From contig JABTUF010000005.1 of NCBI GenBank assembly GCA_015075645.1, positions 62,001-126,000 on the forward strand: 64,000 nt of DNA, written 5' to 3'. A program made the translations under genes and the position numbers. This DNA is from Burkholderiales bacterium (GTDB taxonomy: Bacteria > Pseudomonadota > Gammaproteobacteria > Burkholderiales > Casimicrobiaceae). Below, in pieces: positions 46,177 to 55,351 of this stretch; the stretch's first letter is position 1, and each line of letters opens with the position of its first letter. Under the pieces are notes generated by a model. It ran no database searches and was not told where the DNA came from. It worked only from the letters and a program-made list of their open reading frames with translations.

Positions 46177-47255
46177 CAGAACACGCGCACGAGGCGTCCG
46201 GGATTGAGGACGCCGTGCGGATCGAAGGTCGCCTTCAGGCGCTTGTGCAGGCCTGCCTGCGCGGCGGTCAGCGGATGCAGCGCCTCGACACTGCGGTCCG
46301 GGGCGCGGAACAGCGTCGCGTGACCGCCCTGCGAAGCGGCCCAGGCGCGCACCCTGGCCGCCTCGGTGCGCGGGCCCGCCGCGAGCCAGCGCAACGCCCC
46401 GCCCCACTCGATCAACTGCTCGCCGCCGAGATCGGTGTGCGGGGCGGTCGAGCCGACCGACAGCCGCCACAGCGCCGCGCGCGACGACACCGCGTTCGTG
46501 AAGAAGACGTGCCGGTGGTCGCGGACCGAGTCCCAGAACGCCGCGGCATCGGCGAGTGCCTCTCCGCCCAGCTTCGCGATCGCGGACGCGACGGCGGGCG
46601 GCGCGCCGGAGAGCCGCACGGAGAAGCGGCCCTGGTGGAAGCAGGTCGCGGAAAGCGGCAGCGGCTCCCCGCCCCACTCGTTCGCCTTGCGGATCGCCTC
46701 GTCGGCGGAGGTCTCGAACACGCGCGTCGCCTCCTCGCGCGGCAACGGCAGGCACTTGAGCGACACCGACGTGAGGACGCCGAGGGTGCCCATCGCACCC
46801 ACCATCAGGCGCGAGACATCGAAACCGGCGACGTTCTTCATCACCCGACCGCCGAAACCGAGCGCACGCCCGATCCCGTCGATGACTCCGACGCCGAGCA
46901 CGAAATCGCGCGCGGCGCCCGCGTACGGCCGGCGCGGGCCGGACAGCCCCGCCGCGATCGCGCCGCCGAGCGTCCCACCCGGCGCGAACCGCGGCGGTTC
47001 GAACGCGAGCATCTGGCCCGCGTCCCGCATCGCCGCTTCGATGTCCGCGAGCGGCGTACCGGCACGTGCGGTGATCACGAGCTCGGTCGGCTGGTAGTCG
47101 ACGATGCCGGTGACCGCACGGACGTCGAGCACGTCGCCCGCGGGCTTCTCGCCGCAGAAATCCTTGGTGCGCCCGCCGGCGATGCACAGCGGAGCACGCA
47201 CGGTGGACGCGCGGCGGATCGCCTCCTGCAACGCTTCGACCTGCGGATCGCCCAT
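46176..47255 (-). CDS. glcE: Glycolate oxidase FAD-binding subunit
   Basis: A 359-residue GlcE-type protein. LCIAGGRTKDFCGEKPAGDVLDVRAVTGIVDYQPTELVITARAGTPLADIEAAM is the FAD-binding front of the family, and PGGTLGGAIAAGLSGPRRPYAGAARDFVLGVGVIDGIG the second FAD segment. The C-terminus LHKRLKATFDPHGVLNPGRLVRVF is also typical. It forms the enzyme with GlcD and GlcF. Between it and the two GlcD-like genes is a glutathione transferase gene and a repeat island, so the glc set is split. Confidence 0.94.
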   Translation of the reverse strand: MGDPQVEALQEAIRRASTVRAPLCIAGGRTKDFCGEKPAGDVLDVRAVTGIVDYQPTELVITARAGTPLADIEAAMRDAGQMLAFEPPRFAPGGTLGGAIAAGLSGPRRPYAGAARDFVLGVGVIDGIGRALGFGGRVMKNVAGFDVSRLMVGAMGTLGVLTSVSLKCLPLPREEATRVFETSADEAIRKANEWGGEPLPLSATCFHQGRFSVRLSGAPPAVASAIAKLGGEALADAAAFWDSVRDHRHVFFTNAVSSRAALWRLSVGSTAPHTDLGGEQLIEWGGALRWLAAGPRTEAARVRAWAASQGGHATLFRAPDRSVEALHPLTAAQAGLHKRLKATFDPHGVLNPGRLVRVF

Positions 47256-47266
47256 GGCTCCCGTCG

Positions 47267-47944
47267 TCAGCGCGGTCGCGCGAGCTTGTCGCGGTAGATC
47301 GTGCGCGGCTCGTCCGCGTCGATCACGACCTTCTCGGCGAGCGCGTCGCGCTCCCACTCGCGCATGAACGGGTGCGCCAGCAGCGTCGCGAGGTACTCGC
47401 CCGCCGCGCCCGACGGATGCACGCCGTAGGTCTGGAAGCGGAATGCGACCGGCGCGTAGAACGCATCGGCGAGCGAGAGCGGGCCGCAGAGGAAGGCGCC
47501 GAGACGCCCGTACCGGCGGCGCCCCTCGTTCCAGATCTCGTCGACGCGCGCGATGTCCGCCGCGAGCGCGGGCGACCAGGGCCGCACGTCGAGCCGCTCG
47601 CGCACGCACATCGTCATGTCGCGGCGCAGCGCCTGGAACGAGCTGTGCATCTCCGCCGACACCGATCGCGCCCAGGCGCGCGCCGCCGCGTCCGTCGGCC
47701 ACATGCCCGGATGGCGTTCGGCCAGGTACTCGGCGATCGCCATCGAGTCCCACACGACGGTGTCGCCGTCGTGCAGCGCGGGCACCCAGCCGGACGGCGA
47801 GAACGCCTTGTTCTCCGGATTGCGTCCTCCGTCGACCAGCTGCACCGCCACCTCGCGGAACGGCCTGCCCGACAGCTTCGCCGCGAACCAGCCGCGCAGC
47901 GACCAGGAGCTGTAGTTCTTGTTGCCGAGGTACAGTACATACAT
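47267..47944 (-). CDS. Glutathione S-transferase family protein
   Basis: A 225-residue protein with thioredoxin-like first half (MYVLYLGNKNYSSWSLRGWFAAKLSG) and helical second half; SGWVPALHDGDTVVWDSMAIAEYLAERHPGMWP contains the cis-Pro and glutathione-contact Asp-Ser motif. Substrate not known. The ATG at 47944 is followed on the upstream side immediately by heptamer repeats, so no ribosome-binding site is visible. The stop is 11 bases before glcE. Confidence 0.92.
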   Translation of the reverse strand: MYVLYLGNKNYSSWSLRGWFAAKLSGRPFREVAVQLVDGGRNPENKAFSPSGWVPALHDGDTVVWDSMAIAEYLAERHPGMWPTDAAARAWARSVSAEMHSSFQALRRDMTMCVRERLDVRPWSPALAADIARVDEIWNEGRRRYGRLGAFLCGPLSLADAFYAPVAFRFQTYGVHPSGAAGEYLATLLAHPFMREWERDALAEKVVIDADEPRTIYRDKLARPR

Positions 47945-48323
47945 GGCAGTTGTCAGTTGCCAGTTGTCAGTTGTCAGTTGACAGTTGACAGTGGCGGCGG
48001 CGTTTCCGGTGGCGGCGCATTGAGCGCCGTTGCGGGTTCCTCGTAGGTCCGGCTTCAGTAACCGGACGCCTTTCGCTTCCACTCGCCAAGGGCCGATCTG
48101 GCCGAAGGCCGGCCCTCGACACCCTCCCATCGGCATCTCAATGCGCCGCCACCGGATCCGACGACGCGTCTGACTTCTGTCTTCTGTCTCACATCGGCAT
48201 CAATGCGCCGCCACCGGAAACACCGCCGCCACTGTCAACTGTCAACTGACTCCTGACTCCTGTTTGCGCCGCCACCGGAAACGCCGCCGCTACTGTCAAC
48301 TGTCAACTGTCAACTGACAACTG
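47945..48323. repeat. Heptamer arrays with 37-bp near-identical repeats
   Basis: Between the transferase start and the second FAD oxidase gene. Left: six CAGTTGN heptamers (47947-47988). Right: TCAACTG heptamers at 48235-48248 and 48296-48316 (plus ACAACTG to 48323), ACTCCTG twice (48249-48262), and ACTTCTG/TCTTCTG (48173-48186). A 37-bp unit occurs at 48205-48241 and 48266-48302 and in inverted form at 47982-48018, each differing at one base; the GCGCCGCCACCGGA core also occurs at 48143-48156. The stop codon of the FAD oxidase lies in the right array. Confidence 0.88.
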
Positions 48324-49728
48324 GCACTGTCTTCCCCGGATTCATGATGTCGAACGGATCGAGCGCCCGCTTGACGCGCGCCATCAGCTCGACCGCGTCG
48401 CCGTGTTCGGCGACGAGGGCGTCGAGCTTGTGGATGCCGACGCCGTGCTCGCCGGTGCAGGTGCCGCCCATCGCGATCGCGCGCAGCGAGACACGCTTCG
48501 CGAGCGCTTCCGCCCGCTCCCGCTCGACCGGGTCCTTCGAGTCGAACAGCACGAGCACGTGGAAGTTGCCGTCGCCGACGTGGCCGACGATCGGGCACAG
48601 GAGCCCGGTCGCGTCGATGTCGGCGCGCGTCTCCAGCACGCAGTCGGCGAGACGCGAGATCGGCACGCAGGCATCGGTCGAGAAGCCGAAGCAGCCGGGC
48701 TTGAGCGCGAGCGCCGCGTAATAGGCATTGTGGCGCGCCTTCCAGAGCTTCGTGCGCTCCTCCTGGGCCGTGGTCCAGCGGAACGCGCCGGCGCCGTGCT
48801 CGCCGGCGATCTGCTGCATCAATTCCGCCTGCTCGGCGACACCGGCGGCGGTCCCGTGGAATTCGAAGAACAGCGTGGGCTTCGCCTCGTAGCCTTCGAG
48901 CTTCGAGTAGCGGATGCAGGCATCCATCTGCATCGCGTCGAGGAGTTCGATGCGCGCGACCGGGATGCCCACCTGCATCGCGGCGATCACCGTGTTCACC
49001 GCCTCGCGCAGATCTGCGAACTGCGCGACCGCGGCCGAGATCGCCTCCGGGACGCCGTACAGCCGCAGGCCCACTTCGGTGATGATGCCGAGCGTGCCTT
49101 CGCTGCCGACGTAGAGCCGCGTCAGGTCGTAGCCGGCCGACGACTTGCGCGCGCGCCCGCCGGTGCGCACGATCTTCCCTTCGGCGGTCACGACAGTGAG
49201 GCCCAGCACGTTCTCGCGCATCGTACCGTAGCGCACCGCGTTGGTGCCCGACGCGCGCGTCGCCGCCATGCCGCCGAGCGTCGCGTTGGCGCCCGGGTCG
49301 ATCGGGAAGAAGAGTCCCGTCCCCTTGAGATCCGCGTTCAGTTGCTCGCGCGTCACGCCGGCCTGCACGCGGCAATCGAGATCCTCCGCGTTGACCTCGA
49401 GCACCCGGTTCATCTGCGAGAGGTCGACGCACACGCCGCCGTGGATCGCCGCGACGTGTCCTTCGAGCGAGGTGCCGACACCGAAGGCGATGACCGGGAC
49501 GCGCGCCGCGGCGCAGGCGCGCACGACCTCGGCGACTTCCTCGTTGCTGTGCGGGTAGACCACTAGGTCGGGCAGCGCCGCGTCGGCGAGGCCCTCGCCG
49601 TGGCCGTGCTGCTCGCGGATCGACGCGTTGGCGACGGCCCGCTCGCCGAACCGCGCCGACAGTTCGCCGACGAGCGCGGCGAGCGCCTCGGGCGGAAAAC
49701 GTCGGTCGCGTGCGATCGGTGCGTTCAT
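48310..49728 (-). CDS. FAD-binding oxidase, GlcD/D-lactate dehydrogenase-like
   Basis: A 472-residue VAO-type flavoprotein. VIAFGVGTSLEGHVAAIHGGVCVDLSQMNRV is the FAD pyrophosphate loop, SSAGYDLTRLYVGSEGTLGIITEVGLRLYG a second FAD contact, and GHVGDGNFHVLVLFD and GEHGVGIHKLDAL the substrate/metal region. It is closer in look to cytochrome D-lactate dehydrogenases than to true GlcD, and may oxidise D-lactate or another D-2-hydroxy acid. Its last residues, VPVVS, and its stop codon are encoded in a heptamer repeat array. It is 16 bases downstream of glcD. Confidence 0.92.
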   Translation of the reverse strand: MNAPIARDRRFPPEALAALVGELSARFGERAVANASIREQHGHGEGLADAALPDLVVYPHSNEEVAEVVRACAAARVPVIAFGVGTSLEGHVAAIHGGVCVDLSQMNRVLEVNAEDLDCRVQAGVTREQLNADLKGTGLFFPIDPGANATLGGMAATRASGTNAVRYGTMRENVLGLTVVTAEGKIVRTGGRARKSSAGYDLTRLYVGSEGTLGIITEVGLRLYGVPEAISAAVAQFADLREAVNTVIAAMQVGIPVARIELLDAMQMDACIRYSKLEGYEAKPTLFFEFHGTAAGVAEQAELMQQIAGEHGAGAFRWTTAQEERTKLWKARHNAYYAALALKPGCFGFSTDACVPISRLADCVLETRADIDATGLLCPIVGHVGDGNFHVLVLFDSKDPVERERAEALAKRVSLRAIAMGGTCTGEHGVGIHKLDALVAEHGDAVELMARVKRALDPFDIMNPGKTVPVVS

Positions 49729-49744
49729 CGGAGTCTCCTCGCCG

Positions 49745-51199
49745 TCAGAAGCGCGGCAGGTCGGGGTGGCGCAACTGCCCGCGGTGCACGTGCATCCGGC
49801 CGAACTCGGCGCAGCGCGCGAGCGTCGGCACCGCCTTTCCCGGGTTGAGCAATCCCGAGGGGTCGAACGCGCCTTTGACGCCGAGGAAGCGTTCGAGTTC
49901 GTCGGGCGCGAACTGCGCGCACATCGACGACAGCTTCTCGACGCCGACGCCGTGCTCGCCGGTGATCGTGCCGCCGACCTCGATGCACAGTTCGAGGATG
50001 CGGTCGCCGAACGCGATCGTCTTCTCGATCTCGCCCTCGCGGTTCGCGTCGAACAGGATCAGCGGGTGCAGGTTGCCGTCGCCCGCGTGGAACACGTTCG
50101 CGCAGGCGAGTCCGAACTCGCGCGACCACTCGGCGGTCCTGCGCAGGACGAGCGGCAGCGCGCCGCGCGGAATCGTGCCGTCGATGCAGTAGTAGTCGGG
50201 CGAGATCCGTCCGACCGCCGGGAACGCGTTCTTGCGGCCCGACCACAGGAGCTTGCGTTCCTTCTCGTCGCGCGACACGCGGATCGACGTCGCGCCAGCC
50301 GCGGTCAGCACGCGGCGAATCTCCGCCATCTCGGAGGCGACCTCCTCGGCGGTGCCGTCGGATTCGACCAGAAGCACCGCCGCGGCGTCGAGCGGATAGT
50401 TCGCGTGCACGAACTCCTCGACCGCGCGCGTCGCCGGCTGGTCCATCATCTCGAGGCCGGCCGGCACGATGCCCGCGCCGATGATCGCGCCGACCGCGGC
50501 GCCGGCCTTCTCGACGTCGTCGAACGCAGCGAGCGCGACCTGCGCGACCTGCGGCTTCGGCAGCAGGCGGACCGTGATCTCGGTGATCACCGCGAGCAGG
50601 CCCTCGCTGCCGTGGATGAGCGCGAGCAGGTCGTAGCCGGGCGAGTCGAGCGAGCGGCCACCGAACTCGACCGCCTCGCCGTCGACGAGGAGCGCGCGCA
50701 CGCGCAGCACGTTGTGCACGGTGAGGCCGTACTTGAGGCAGTGCACGCCGCCCGCATTCTCGGCGACGTTCCCACCGATCGAGCAGGCGATTTGCGATGA
50801 CGGGTCCGGAGCGTAGTACAGACCGTGCGCGGACGCCGCCTCGGAGATCGCGAGATTGCGCACACCCGGCTGCACGACGGCGGTGCGCGCCAGCGCGTCG
50901 ATCGAGACGATGCGGTTGAACTTCGCCATCGACAGCACGACGCCGCGCGGATCGGGGAGCGCGCCGCCCGACAGGCTCGTGCCCGCGCCGCGCGCGACGA
51001 CCGGAACCCCCGCGCCGTGGCAGGCGCGCAGGACGCCGGCGACCTGCGCCTCGGTCTCGGGCAGCACGACCGCGGAAGGACGCTCGCGGTAGAGCGTCAG
51101 CCCGTCGCACTCGTAGGGCTTGGTGTCCTCGGGCGCGGTCAGGAGCGCGGCCGGCGGAAGGATGGCCGCGAGTTCGGCGTGCACGTCGGAGGCGAGCAT
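49745..51199 (-). CDS. glcD: Glycolate oxidase subunit GlcD
   Basis: A 484-residue flavoprotein with VVARGAGTSLSGGALPDPRGVVLSMAKFNRI, IACSIGGNVAENAGGVHCLKYGLTVHNVL, SPGYDLLALIHGSEGLLAVITEI and FHAGDGNLHPLILFD motifs, and the GEHGVGVEKL loop, matching GlcD. The catalytic subunit of glycolate oxidase. The gene is divergent from the CoA-transferase gene and is the first of the glc run; it is separated from glcE by the second FAD oxidase, the repeat island and the glutathione transferase. Confidence 0.95.
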   Translation of the reverse strand: MLASDVHAELAAILPPAALLTAPEDTKPYECDGLTLYRERPSAVVLPETEAQVAGVLRACHGAGVPVVARGAGTSLSGGALPDPRGVVLSMAKFNRIVSIDALARTAVVQPGVRNLAISEAASAHGLYYAPDPSSQIACSIGGNVAENAGGVHCLKYGLTVHNVLRVRALLVDGEAVEFGGRSLDSPGYDLLALIHGSEGLLAVITEITVRLLPKPQVAQVALAAFDDVEKAGAAVGAIIGAGIVPAGLEMMDQPATRAVEEFVHANYPLDAAAVLLVESDGTAEEVASEMAEIRRVLTAAGATSIRVSRDEKERKLLWSGRKNAFPAVGRISPDYYCIDGTIPRGALPLVLRRTAEWSREFGLACANVFHAGDGNLHPLILFDANREGEIEKTIAFGDRILELCIEVGGTITGEHGVGVEKLSSMCAQFAPDELERFLGVKGAFDPSGLLNPGKAVPTLARCAEFGRMHVHRGQLRHPDLPRF

Positions 51200-51306
51200 G
51201 GCGTGGGGGCGGCGCGGCCCGGTGACCGGGGCGATGACGCCCGACGATTATTCCACAATGCGCGCCCCGGCCGGTCAGCCGCGCGGACTCGCTACACTAC
51301 CGCGTC

Positions 51307-52542
51307 ATGGCCGCCGCATCCGACACCCGCGCTGCCGCTGCACCCGGCCCGCTCGCCGGCCTGCGGGTGCTCGAGATGGGCGCTCTCATCGCCGGTCCGT
51401 TCTGCACCAAGCTCCTGGGCGAACTCGGCGCCGACGTGGTCAAGATCGAGCCGCCCGGGCAGGGCGATCCGCTGCGCAAGTGGCGCTACATGAAGGACGG
51501 CGTGTCGGTCTGGTGGCACGTGCAGTCGCGCAACAAGCGCTCGATCGCCGTCGACCTGCGCCAGCCCGACGGACAGGCGATCGCGCGCGCGCTCGCCGCC
51601 CGGGCCGACATCCTGGTCGAGAATTTCCGGCCCGGCACGCTCGAGGAGTGGGGCCTCGACTATCCGTCGCTCGCGAAGGCGAACCCGGGACTCGTGATTG
51701 TGCGCATCTCGGGCTACGGGCAGACCGGCCCCTACGCGTCGCGCCCCGGCTTCGGCGTCATCGGCGAGGCGATGGGCGGCCTGCGCCACGTGACCGGTAC
51801 GCCCGACCGCCCGCCGTCGCGCGTCGGCGTGTCGATCGGCGACACGCTGTCGGCGCTCTACGGAGTGATCGGCGCGCTCGCCGCGCTCGAGCATCGGCGC
51901 GCGAGCGGCTCGGGGCAGGTCGTCGACGTCGCGCTCTACGAGAGCGTGTTCTCGGTGATGGAGTCGATGCTCCCCGAGTTCGACGCGTTCGGCGCGGTGC
52001 GCGAACGCACCGGTTCGATCCTGCCGGGGATCGCGCCGACGTCGTCGTACCGCTGCGCCGACGGAAGCTACGTGCTGATCGCGGCGAACGGAGACTCGAT
52101 CTTCCGGCGGCTCGCTGTCGCGATGGGCCGCGACGACCTCGCGAACGACCCCTCGCTCGCGCACAACGACGGCCGCGGCGCGAAGCAGGCGTGGCTCGAC
52201 ACCGAGATCGAGGCGTGGACCCTCGCGCGCACGCCCGATGACGTGCTCGCCGCGATGGAGCGCGCGGAAGTCCCCGCCTCGCGCATCTACTCGGTGCGCG
52301 ACATCGTGGCCGATCCGCAATACGCCGCCCGCGGGATGATCCGCGAGGTGCCGCTGCCCGGCGGCGGCACGCTGAAGGTTCCCGGCGTCGTGCCGAAATT
52401 CTCGAAGACGCCGGGCGGCTTCTCGCGCGGCGGCCCGCGGCTGGGCGAGCACACGCGCGAGGTGCTGCGCGACCTGGGCTATGACGACGCCGCGATCGAG
52501 GCCCTGCGCGCGTCGCGCGTGATCGAACTCGCCCCCGATTGA
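51307..52542 (+). CDS. CaiB/BaiF family CoA-transferase
   Basis: A 411-residue class III CoA-transferase. LAGLRVLEMGALIAGPFCTKLLGELGADVVKIEPPGQGDPLR is the usual front; RNKRSIAVDLRQPDGQAI and VENFRPGTLEEWGLDY follow, and the catalytic Asp lies in the middle region around residue 170-180. These enzymes move CoA between carboxylic acids. It is divergent from glcD with a 107-base gap. Substrate not assignable. Confidence 0.94.
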   Translation: MAAASDTRAAAAPGPLAGLRVLEMGALIAGPFCTKLLGELGADVVKIEPPGQGDPLRKWRYMKDGVSVWWHVQSRNKRSIAVDLRQPDGQAIARALAARADILVENFRPGTLEEWGLDYPSLAKANPGLVIVRISGYGQTGPYASRPGFGVIGEAMGGLRHVTGTPDRPPSRVGVSIGDTLSALYGVIGALAALEHRRASGSGQVVDVALYESVFSVMESMLPEFDAFGAVRERTGSILPGIAPTSSYRCADGSYVLIAANGDSIFRRLAVAMGRDDLANDPSLAHNDGRGAKQAWLDTEIEAWTLARTPDDVLAAMERAEVPASRIYSVRDIVADPQYAARGMIREVPLPGGGTLKVPGVVPKFSKTPGGFSRGGPRLGEHTREVLRDLGYDDAAIEALRASRVIELAPD

Positions 52543-52609
52543 ATCCGCGGCTTCCGCCCCGACGTTCGTTCCCGCATCTGCGGCATTCCCTTCCGGACTC
52601 CACGAGACC

Positions 52610-53557
52610 ATGACCGACACCCCGAAGCCCACCGACGCCGAATTGAACAGCCTCGCAGCGATCGCCCTCCACGCCGCGTACGCCGACGGCGAGCGTGACG
52701 AGCGCGAGCGCGCGCATCTGCGCGAGATCGCCGCGAAGATCGCGGGTGACCGGATCGACCCCGCCGCGCTCGACCGCGTGACGCTATCCGGTCCGCCTCC
52801 GTTCGCGGAGATGGTGAAGCCGCTGTCGACGCCGGCGATCCGCCGCTACGCCTACGAGATCGCGGTATCCGTCGCCGCCGCCGACGGCGTGCACTCGGAG
52901 TCGGAGGCCGCCTACCTGCGCTCGCTCGCCTCGGCGCTCGGACTGCCGGCGACGGACGCAGCGAAGGTCGCCGCCGATGCCAACGCGATCGCCGCCGCGC
53001 CGGCCGGAGCGGCGGCGGCCCCGACCGGGCGTGCTTCCCCCGACCCGGCGGCGCTCGACCGTACGATCGTGAACGCCGCAGTCACCAACGCCGCGCTGGA
53101 ACTGCTCCCGGAAACGCTCGCGTCGATGGCGATCCTGCCGCTGCAGGCGCGGCTCGTCTACCGCATCGGCCAAGCGCACGGCTACGAACTCGACCAGGGA
53201 CACATCAAGGAATTCGTCGCGACGCTCGGCGTCGGCCTCGCGGGCCAGTATCTCGAGCAGTTCGGGCGCAAGATGCTGGGCGGTCTGCTGGGCTCGGTCC
53301 TGGGCGGCCTCGGGCGCTCGATCGGCCGGCAGACCGCGAGTTCGGGCATGGCGTTCGCGACGACCTGGGCGATCGGCCAGGTCGCGAAGCAGTACTACGG
53401 CGGCGGCCGCACGCTCGACGCGGCGAAGCTCAAGGCCGCGTTCGCGCCGCTCCTCGAACAGGGGCAGACGCTGGTGCAACGCTACGGCGGCGAGATCGCC
53501 GAGCGCGCGCGCTCGATCGACCTCAAGGACTTGCCCTCGCTCGTCAAGTCGATCTGA
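52610..53557 (+). CDS. TerB-like/DUF697 protein
   Basis: A 315-residue protein. Residues about 12-130 contain TerB-like helices (AIALHAAYADGERDERERAHL and AAADGVHSESEAAYLRSLASAL). The C-terminal part has QARLVYRIGQAHGYELDQGHIKEFVATLGVGLAGQYLEQF, the DUF697 (YcjF-like) pattern, and a Gly-rich probable membrane-associated segment LGGLLGSVLGGLGRSIG. Function unknown; TerB domains recur in stress and membrane-linked systems. It overlaps the convergent GT10 gene by 14 bases. Confidence 0.8.
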   Translation: MTDTPKPTDAELNSLAAIALHAAYADGERDERERAHLREIAAKIAGDRIDPAALDRVTLSGPPPFAEMVKPLSTPAIRRYAYEIAVSVAAADGVHSESEAAYLRSLASALGLPATDAAKVAADANAIAAAPAGAAAAPTGRASPDPAALDRTIVNAAVTNAALELLPETLASMAILPLQARLVYRIGQAHGYELDQGHIKEFVATLGVGLAGQYLEQFGRKMLGGLLGSVLGGLGRSIGRQTASSGMAFATTWAIGQVAKQYYGGGRTLDAAKLKAAFAPLLEQGQTLVQRYGGEIAERARSIDLKDLPSLVKSI

Positions 53558-54401
53558 GCCGGCGCGCGAGCCGGAGCCAGGGATCGCCGCCGCCTGCGGC
53601 GACGAGCGAGCGGAAGCTTTCCGACACGCCGGCGGTCTTCCAGCGCAACATCGCCGCGTACGCCGCGTCGTCACGGCACAACGCGTCGATGCGCTCCGCG
53701 AGCGCCGCGGGACCGGAGAAGTCGGCGACGTCGAGCCAGCACCCCGGCGACGGCGCGAACTCCGCGATGTTCGGCGCTCCCAGCACGATCGGCACCGACC
53801 CCGCGCACAGCGGGTGGAAGAATTTCTCGGTCACGTAGTCGCGCGCGATCGAGTTCTCGAACGCGAGCGTGAAGCGGTACCGCGCGATCGTGCGGAGCTT
53901 GGCCGGCGGGCCGTCGTCGTCCGGGATCGCGCGGCCGTCGAGCGTTCTGCCGTACACGTCGACCGCGACGTGGCGCATCAATTCGGCCACGTAGGCGTCG
54001 CGTCCGCTCGACACGCGCGCGTTCGACGCGACGTAGACGACCGGCGCGGACCCGGTCTTCGCCACCGGGGCACGCGCGAGTTCCTCGGCGGACGGCAGGT
54101 AGGTCGTCCAGACATCGGTTGGACGCCGGTGCGACATCGTGAGGTCGAAGCTCCGCATGAACGCCGCGTCGTCGACCCACGGATAGTTCGTCTCGCTTTC
54201 GAGCCACCACGCGACCCAGCGCTGGCCGGGACGGCGTCCGCGCGGCAGGTCTGCGCGATCGAGCGTCGGCAGGTGGAAGACGATCGCGTCGGCGAGCGCC
54301 GCGGTTCGCCGATCGTGCACGAGTTCGCAGCCCTCGCCACCCAGGACGCGCGGCGGCCCGGCCATACGCCAGTCGTCGTTCCAGAGGAGAATCGTGCGCA
54401 T
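53544..54401 (-). CDS. GT10 fucosyltransferase-like glycosyltransferase
   Basis: A 285-residue enzyme of family 10. The donor-site block YRFTLAFENSIARDYVTEKFFHPLCAGSVPIVLGAPNIAEF (about residues 173-213) is the alpha-1,3-fucosyltransferase signature. It lacks the N-terminal membrane anchor of eukaryotic relatives, as in bacterial members. It would transfer fucose or a similar sugar to a surface glycan. It is isolated from other glycan genes and ends 14 bases inside the convergent TerB-like gene. Confidence 0.88.
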   Translation of the reverse strand: MRTILLWNDDWRMAGPPRVLGGEGCELVHDRRTAALADAIVFHLPTLDRADLPRGRRPGQRWVAWWLESETNYPWVDDAAFMRSFDLTMSHRRPTDVWTTYLPSAEELARAPVAKTGSAPVVYVASNARVSSGRDAYVAELMRHVAVDVYGRTLDGRAIPDDDGPPAKLRTIARYRFTLAFENSIARDYVTEKFFHPLCAGSVPIVLGAPNIAEFAPSPGCWLDVADFSGPAALAERIDALCRDDAAYAAMLRWKTAGVSESFRSLVAAGGGDPWLRLARRLRST

Positions 54402-54503
54402 CGTCGCACCGTCCGCCGCCGCGGTCCTGCGGGACGGTTCGCTCGCTGCGGGCCCGCCCGCCGTCCGCGCGCTTCCCCCGGGCGTCCGACTCAGGCGTCG
54501 GCG

Positions 54504-55259
54504 CTACACGCAGCGCCCGCCGTCGACCTCGAGGCAGGCGCCGGTGATGAACGAGGCCTCGTCGGAGACGAAGAACACCGCCGCGGTCGCGATGTCGGAA
54601 GGCCGCGACAGCCGGCCGAGCGGAATCGTCGCGACGAACTTCGCGCGGAGTTCCGGCGTGTCCTCGCCCATGAACTGCGCGAGCATGCCGGTCTCGCCCG
54701 CGACCGGGTTGATCACGTTGACGCGGATGTTGTCCTTCGCGAGTTCGGCCGCCATCGAGCGCGAGGTGACGATCGCGGCGCCCTTGCTGCCGTTGTACCA
54801 GGTGAGCCCGGGCCGCGGCCGCACGCCCGCGGTCGAGGCGATCGTCACGAACACGCCGCCGCGCTTCGCGCGGAAGTGCGGCACCGCGTGTTTCGCGGTC
54901 AGGTAGAGGCTCTTGACGTTGACCCGGTAGATCCGGTCGAACTCGTCCTCGGTCACCTCGAGCATCGGGCGGTTGCGATGCGTGGTGCCCGCGTTGTTGA
55001 CGACCGCGTGCAGGTCGCCGTACGCCGCGAGCGTGCTCGCGACGAGGTGCGACACGTCGCGGTCGCTCGACACGTCCCCCGGGACCGCCCGCGCCGCGCC
55101 GCCCGCGGCGGCGATCTCGCGCGCGACCCGCTCGGCGGAGGCGGCGTCGAGATCGTTCACCACGATCTTCGCGCCTTCCTGCGCGAAGCGTTTCGCGATG
55201 CCCTCGCCGAAACCGGAACCGGCGCCGGTGACGATCGCAACCTTGCCGTCGAGTCTCAT
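54504..55259 (-). CDS. Short-chain dehydrogenase/reductase
   Basis: A 251-residue Rossmann enzyme: GAGSGFGEG cofactor loop (residues about 12-20), NNAGTTHRN, catalytic Ser in IASTAG, and Tyr-x-x-x-Lys in WYNGSKGA. Asp in VVNDLD (about 38) fits NAD preference. ATG 55259 is used. The gene lies 92 bases after the aldehyde dehydrogenase gene on the same strand, so both may act in one aldehyde/alcohol route. Confidence 0.94.
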   Translation of the reverse strand: MRLDGKVAIVTGAGSGFGEGIAKRFAQEGAKIVVNDLDAASAERVAREIAAAGGAARAVPGDVSSDRDVSHLVASTLAAYGDLHAVVNNAGTTHRNRPMLEVTEDEFDRIYRVNVKSLYLTAKHAVPHFRAKRGGVFVTIASTAGVRPRPGLTWYNGSKGAAIVTSRSMAAELAKDNIRVNVINPVAGETGMLAQFMGEDTPELRAKFVATIPLGRLSRPSDIATAAVFFVSDEASFITGACLEVDGGRCV

Positions 55260-55351
55260 CGATCCCCCATCGCCGCGCGCGGAGCGCCCGGACATGTCAT
55301 CGTTCGTGTGGTGCTCGAGTCGCCCGCGCGCACGGTTTCCGCGCGCCGCCG

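Noticed and set aside
47945..48323. CRISPR array
   Set aside because: The repeats are 7-bp tracts and three 37-bp units in mixed orientation without unique spacers of regular length; no cas genes are near.
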